Under the pieces are notes generated by a model. It was not told the DNA's origin. It did no database searches and saw only the letters and a program-made list of their open reading frames with translations. The translations under genes were made by a program, and so were the position numbers. Positions 23,042 to 25,369 of a stretch of 25,369 bases of DNA are shown here, piece by piece (positions within the stretch are counted from its first letter, which is position 1; the number at the start of each line of letters is the position of its first letter). The stretch is taken from the NCBI GenBank assembly GCA_021107835.1, contig JAIOSD010000040.1:1-25369 (forward strand). Reading direction: 5' to 3'. The stretch is from an archaeon (GTDB lineage Archaea; Nanobdellota; Nanobdellia; SCGC-AAA011-G17; PNOQ01).

Positions 23042-23200
23042 TTATAAACCTTTCGGTTCAGGCTTCTCATCCCTATAACCACACTTCTTACAATACTTCA
23101 CTAAATAAGGCCCATCTGAGAAATGATGTTCCCCTTCATGTAATTCAGATCCACACTCAGGACATATATGTTTTTCCTTCACTTTCACCCCTAGCCGCAT
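23042..23200 (-). CDS. Small zinc-ribbon protein (up to 52 residues) overlapping the ppsA 3' end
   Basis: The frame reads MRLGVKVKEKHICPECGSEL, then HHFSDGPYLVKYCKKCGYRD, and ends KPEPKGL. The two CxxCG knuckles (CPEC and CKKC), about 22 residues apart, form a four-cysteine zinc site of the rubredoxin/zinc-ribbon kind. It overlaps the last 44 bases of ppsA in another frame if the ATG at 23200 is used. GTG codons at 23188 and 23182 are alternatives, and GGGG five bases before 23182 could serve as ribosome binding site. Co-transcribed with ppsA. Function unknown. Confidence 0.65.
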   Translation of the reverse strand: MRLGVKVKEKHICPECGSELHEGEHHFSDGPYLVKYCKKCGYRDEKPEPKGL

Positions 23201-25369
23201 CTAATAACAACTTCTTCTCTTTTTCCGCTACAACATGCCTTATTTTAGCTACAGCATCCATATTTACAGCTATAGAGTCAATACCAACATTAACCAAAAA
23301 CTCAGCCATTTTAGGTTCAGAACCAGCCTGCCCACATAAAGAAGTCTTAACTTTATACCTCTTACAGGTTCTAATAACATATCTTATCTCTTTCAAAACA
23401 GCAGGATGCATAGCATCATATAATTTCTGAATTTTAGCATTATTCCTATCTATTGCCAAAGTAAATTGTGTTAAATCATTAGAACCTATCGAAACAAAAT
23501 TAATACCTTCTTTACAAAAATCCTCAATCAACTGAACAGAAGCGGGAGTTTCAATCATAATACCAAATTCAATATCAGAAAGCTCCATTTCATTTAACAT
23601 AGCTTTAACTAATCTAACTTGCTCAACATGAGTAACTAAAGGTATCATTAAACCAATATTATCATAGCCTTCATCACGAACTTTTTTAATTGCTTCCAAT
23701 TGTGCTCTCAACAACTCTGGCTGATCTAAATCTCTCCTTATCGACCTCCAACCCATCATTGGATTATCTTCCTTAGGTTCTCCTTCACCACCACGTAAAT
23801 GTCTAAATTCGTCTGTGGGTGCATCCAAAGTTCTATACCAAACGGATTTATCTTTAAATGCAGAAGCGATTTTAGTTAAACCAGTGGTAATATTATTAAT
23901 TAATTCATCTCTTCGACCATGTTCAATCAAATAAGCAGGATGAGTTCTATCTTTAAGTATCAAAAACTCTGCTCTCAAAAGTCCAACACCATCAGCCCCA
24001 CTCAGAACAGCTTTTTCAGAATACTCTGGTAGGTCTAGTATAGTATTAATCTTAGTAACAGTCTTTTCTTGTACATCAGGTAATTTTTCCACTTCCTCAA
24101 CTTGAATTTCTTTTTCTCCAGAATAAATTTTACCATTACTACCATCTACAGTAATCATTTGCCCATCTTTTAAAACTTCAGTAGCTTTTTGTGTTCCAAC
24201 AACAGCAGGGATACCCATCTCACGAGAAACAATAGCTGCGTGACTAGTAACTCCACCCTCATCTGTAACAATAGCACTAGCTCTTTCCATTGCAGCAACA
24301 TAATCCGGATTAGTCATCTTAGCAACTAAAACATCACCTTTCTCAATTTTATTCAACTCTTCAATCTTATCAACAATTTTAACTTTTCCCTTACCAACTC
24401 CAGGAGCAGCTGCAATTCCAGTTAATATTTCTTCCCCATCAGAAACATCTATTTGCCCTGTTTTCTCAGAAACTTTTTTTTGAGTAGTAATAGGTCTTGC
24501 CTGCACTATATAGATATTACCCCCATCAATAGCAAACTCCATATCTTGTGGCCCTTCATAATATTTTTCAACTTTTTTAGCCAAGCTAGCCAATTTAATA
24601 ATTTCCCTTTCATTCAAAACTTGACTTTTAGCTTTTTCCAATCCCAAAACTCTTTTAGAATTTCTTCCTGTTTGAGAATCTCTATAAAACATAAATGCTT
24701 TTTCATTAACTTGAATATCTTTTATTGCCATACTTTGTTTATTAATAACATACTTATCAGGAGAGATAGCACCAGAAACAACTGCATCTCCAAATCCAAA
24801 TCCTGCTTCGATAATTATTTCATTTTCATTATTAGTTGCAGGATTAATACTAAACATAACTCCAGCCTTATCAGAATCAACCATTTTTTGTATGACAACT
24901 GCAATAAACACTTTTTCATGCTCAAAATTATTCTTTTCCCTGTAATAAATCGCTCTAGCTGTATACAAAGAAGCCCAACACTGTCTAACTGCCTGAACAA
25001 CATTCTCAACCCCTTTTACATTTAAATAAGTTGCTTGCTGGCCAGCGAAGCTGAACTGGGGAAGATCCTCAGCTGTGGCACTAGATCTCACCGCAACAAA
25101 AGGAAAATCCCTTCCAGCCTGAATAAAATCCCTTGTTTTTTGTGGAACACTAATCAAATCAATACTCATATTCATAGCATCGTAGGATTTCTTAACATCA
25201 TTAGCTATTTCTACTGGAACTTCCCTCTCTAAAATTAAATTTTGAATTTTATCAGAAACTTGTTTTAATTGCTCACTATTCTCAATATCTAACCCATTAA
25301 GAACACTATTTATTTTTGGTTGCAAATTTGTTTGATCTAAAAATCTTTTATAAGCCTCCGAAGTAACCA
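23157..25369 (-). CDS. ppsA: Phosphoenolpyruvate synthase, 5' end beyond the window
   Basis: Converts pyruvate, ATP and water to PEP, AMP and phosphate, or runs toward pyruvate in some archaea. About 736 residues are visible. The frame stays open to the window edge (VTSEAYKRFLDQTN at the visible start), and family members have a few dozen more residues before this. Domains in order: ATP-grasp nucleotide binding (ARSSATAEDLPQFSFAGQQ), swivelling phosphohistidine domain (GGVTSHAAIVSREMGIP, catalytic His codon 24240-24242), and PEP/pyruvate TIM barrel (GADGVGLLRAEFLI; GIMIETPASVQLI; SIGSNDLTQF; LCGQAGSEP with catalytic Cys codon 23334-23336). The usual GG(R/M)T(C/S)HAA reads GGVTSHAA. The 3' end overlaps the small zinc ribbon. 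Confidence 0.95.
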   Translation of the reverse strand, partial: VTSEAYKRFLDQTNLQPKINSVLNGLDIENSEQLKQVSDKIQNLILEREVPVEIANDVKKSYDAMNMSIDLISVPQKTRDFIQAGRDFPFVAVRSSATAEDLPQFSFAGQQATYLNVKGVENVVQAVRQCWASLYTARAIYYREKNNFEHEKVFIAVVIQKMVDSDKAGVMFSINPATNNENEIIIEAGFGFGDAVVSGAISPDKYVINKQSMAIKDIQVNEKAFMFYRDSQTGRNSKRVLGLEKAKSQVLNEREIIKLASLAKKVEKYYEGPQDMEFAIDGGNIYIVQARPITTQKKVSEKTGQIDVSDGEEILTGIAAAPGVGKGKVKIVDKIEELNKIEKGDVLVAKMTNPDYVAAMERASAIVTDEGGVTSHAAIVSREMGIPAVVGTQKATEVLKDGQMITVDGSNGKIYSGEKEIQVEEVEKLPDVQEKTVTKINTILDLPEYSEKAVLSGADGVGLLRAEFLILKDRTHPAYLIEHGRRDELINNITTGLTKIASAFKDKSVWYRTLDAPTDEFRHLRGGEGEPKEDNPMMGWRSIRRDLDQPELLRAQLEAIKKVRDEGYDNIGLMIPLVTHVEQVRLVKAMLNEMELSDIEFGIMIETPASVQLIEDFCKEGINFVSIGSNDLTQFTLAIDRNNAKIQKLYDAMHPAVLKEIRYVIRTCKRYKVKTSLCGQAGSEPKMAEFLVNVGIDSIAVNMDAVAKIRHVVAEKEKKLLLDAARGESEGKTYMS

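Noticed and set aside
23157..25325. Treating PEP synthase as complete from a TTG at 25325
   Set aside because: The frame stays open to the window edge, and the upstream residues VTSEAYKRFLDQTN match the family, so the true start lies outside.
1..25369. tRNA, rRNA, CRISPR, insertion sequences or integrase
   Set aside because: No GC-rich tRNA-like block, no regularly spaced repeats and no transposase or integrase motifs were seen on either strand.

Overview
The window is an AT-rich stretch of archaeal chromosome. The evidence is the ribosomal set L7Ae, eS28 and eL24, archaeal-type GluRS and TyrRS, a DUF5679 zinc-ribbon protein, and TATA elements about 26 bases before most start codons. The compact layout, the many small lineage-specific proteins and the large cysteine-rich surface protein suggest a DPANN archaeon of the Woesearchaeota/Pacearchaeota kind. 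That placement is inference.

Layout. 1-4750: a secreted 1580-residue mosaic surface protein (minus). 4780-6790: ndk and, beyond an inserted plus-strand gene and a small membrane protein, the eL24, eS28 and L7Ae genes (minus), a dispersed form of the common archaeal L7Ae-S28e-L24e-NDK cluster. 6830-7965: three small genes, one a DUF5679 zinc ribbon. 7982-12544: GluRS, a stand-alone PUA-like RNA-binding protein, an unknown protein, a SAM methyltransferase with a 45-residue follower, and TyrRS. 12581-14761: an unknown protein, a GGDEF diguanylate cyclase-like protein, signal peptidase II (LspA), a predicted lipoprotein and another unknown protein. 14841-18750: a tight plus-strand operon of three genes. 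Its last member has all nine endonuclease IV zinc ligands, with a charged coiled-coil-like insertion of about 240 residues inside the barrel. 18751-21251: a winged-helix regulator and a group of membrane proteins that includes an M48/HtpX-type protease. 21399-22992: a nucleotidyltransferase-HEPN-like fusion and a helical protein of unknown function. 23042-25369: a small zinc ribbon overlapping the end of phosphoenolpyruvate synthase, whose 5' end lies outside the window.

Most of the genes serve translation, nucleotide supply, central carbon metabolism, and surface protein export and quality control. The two most unusual parts are the 14841-18750 operon, which I cannot match to a described system, and the pair of bacterial-type genes (GGDEF and LspA) beside a predicted lipoprotein. 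Three genes shorter than 60 codons besides eL24 were found by reading the strands directly. I saw no tRNA, rRNA, CRISPR array, transposase or integrase.
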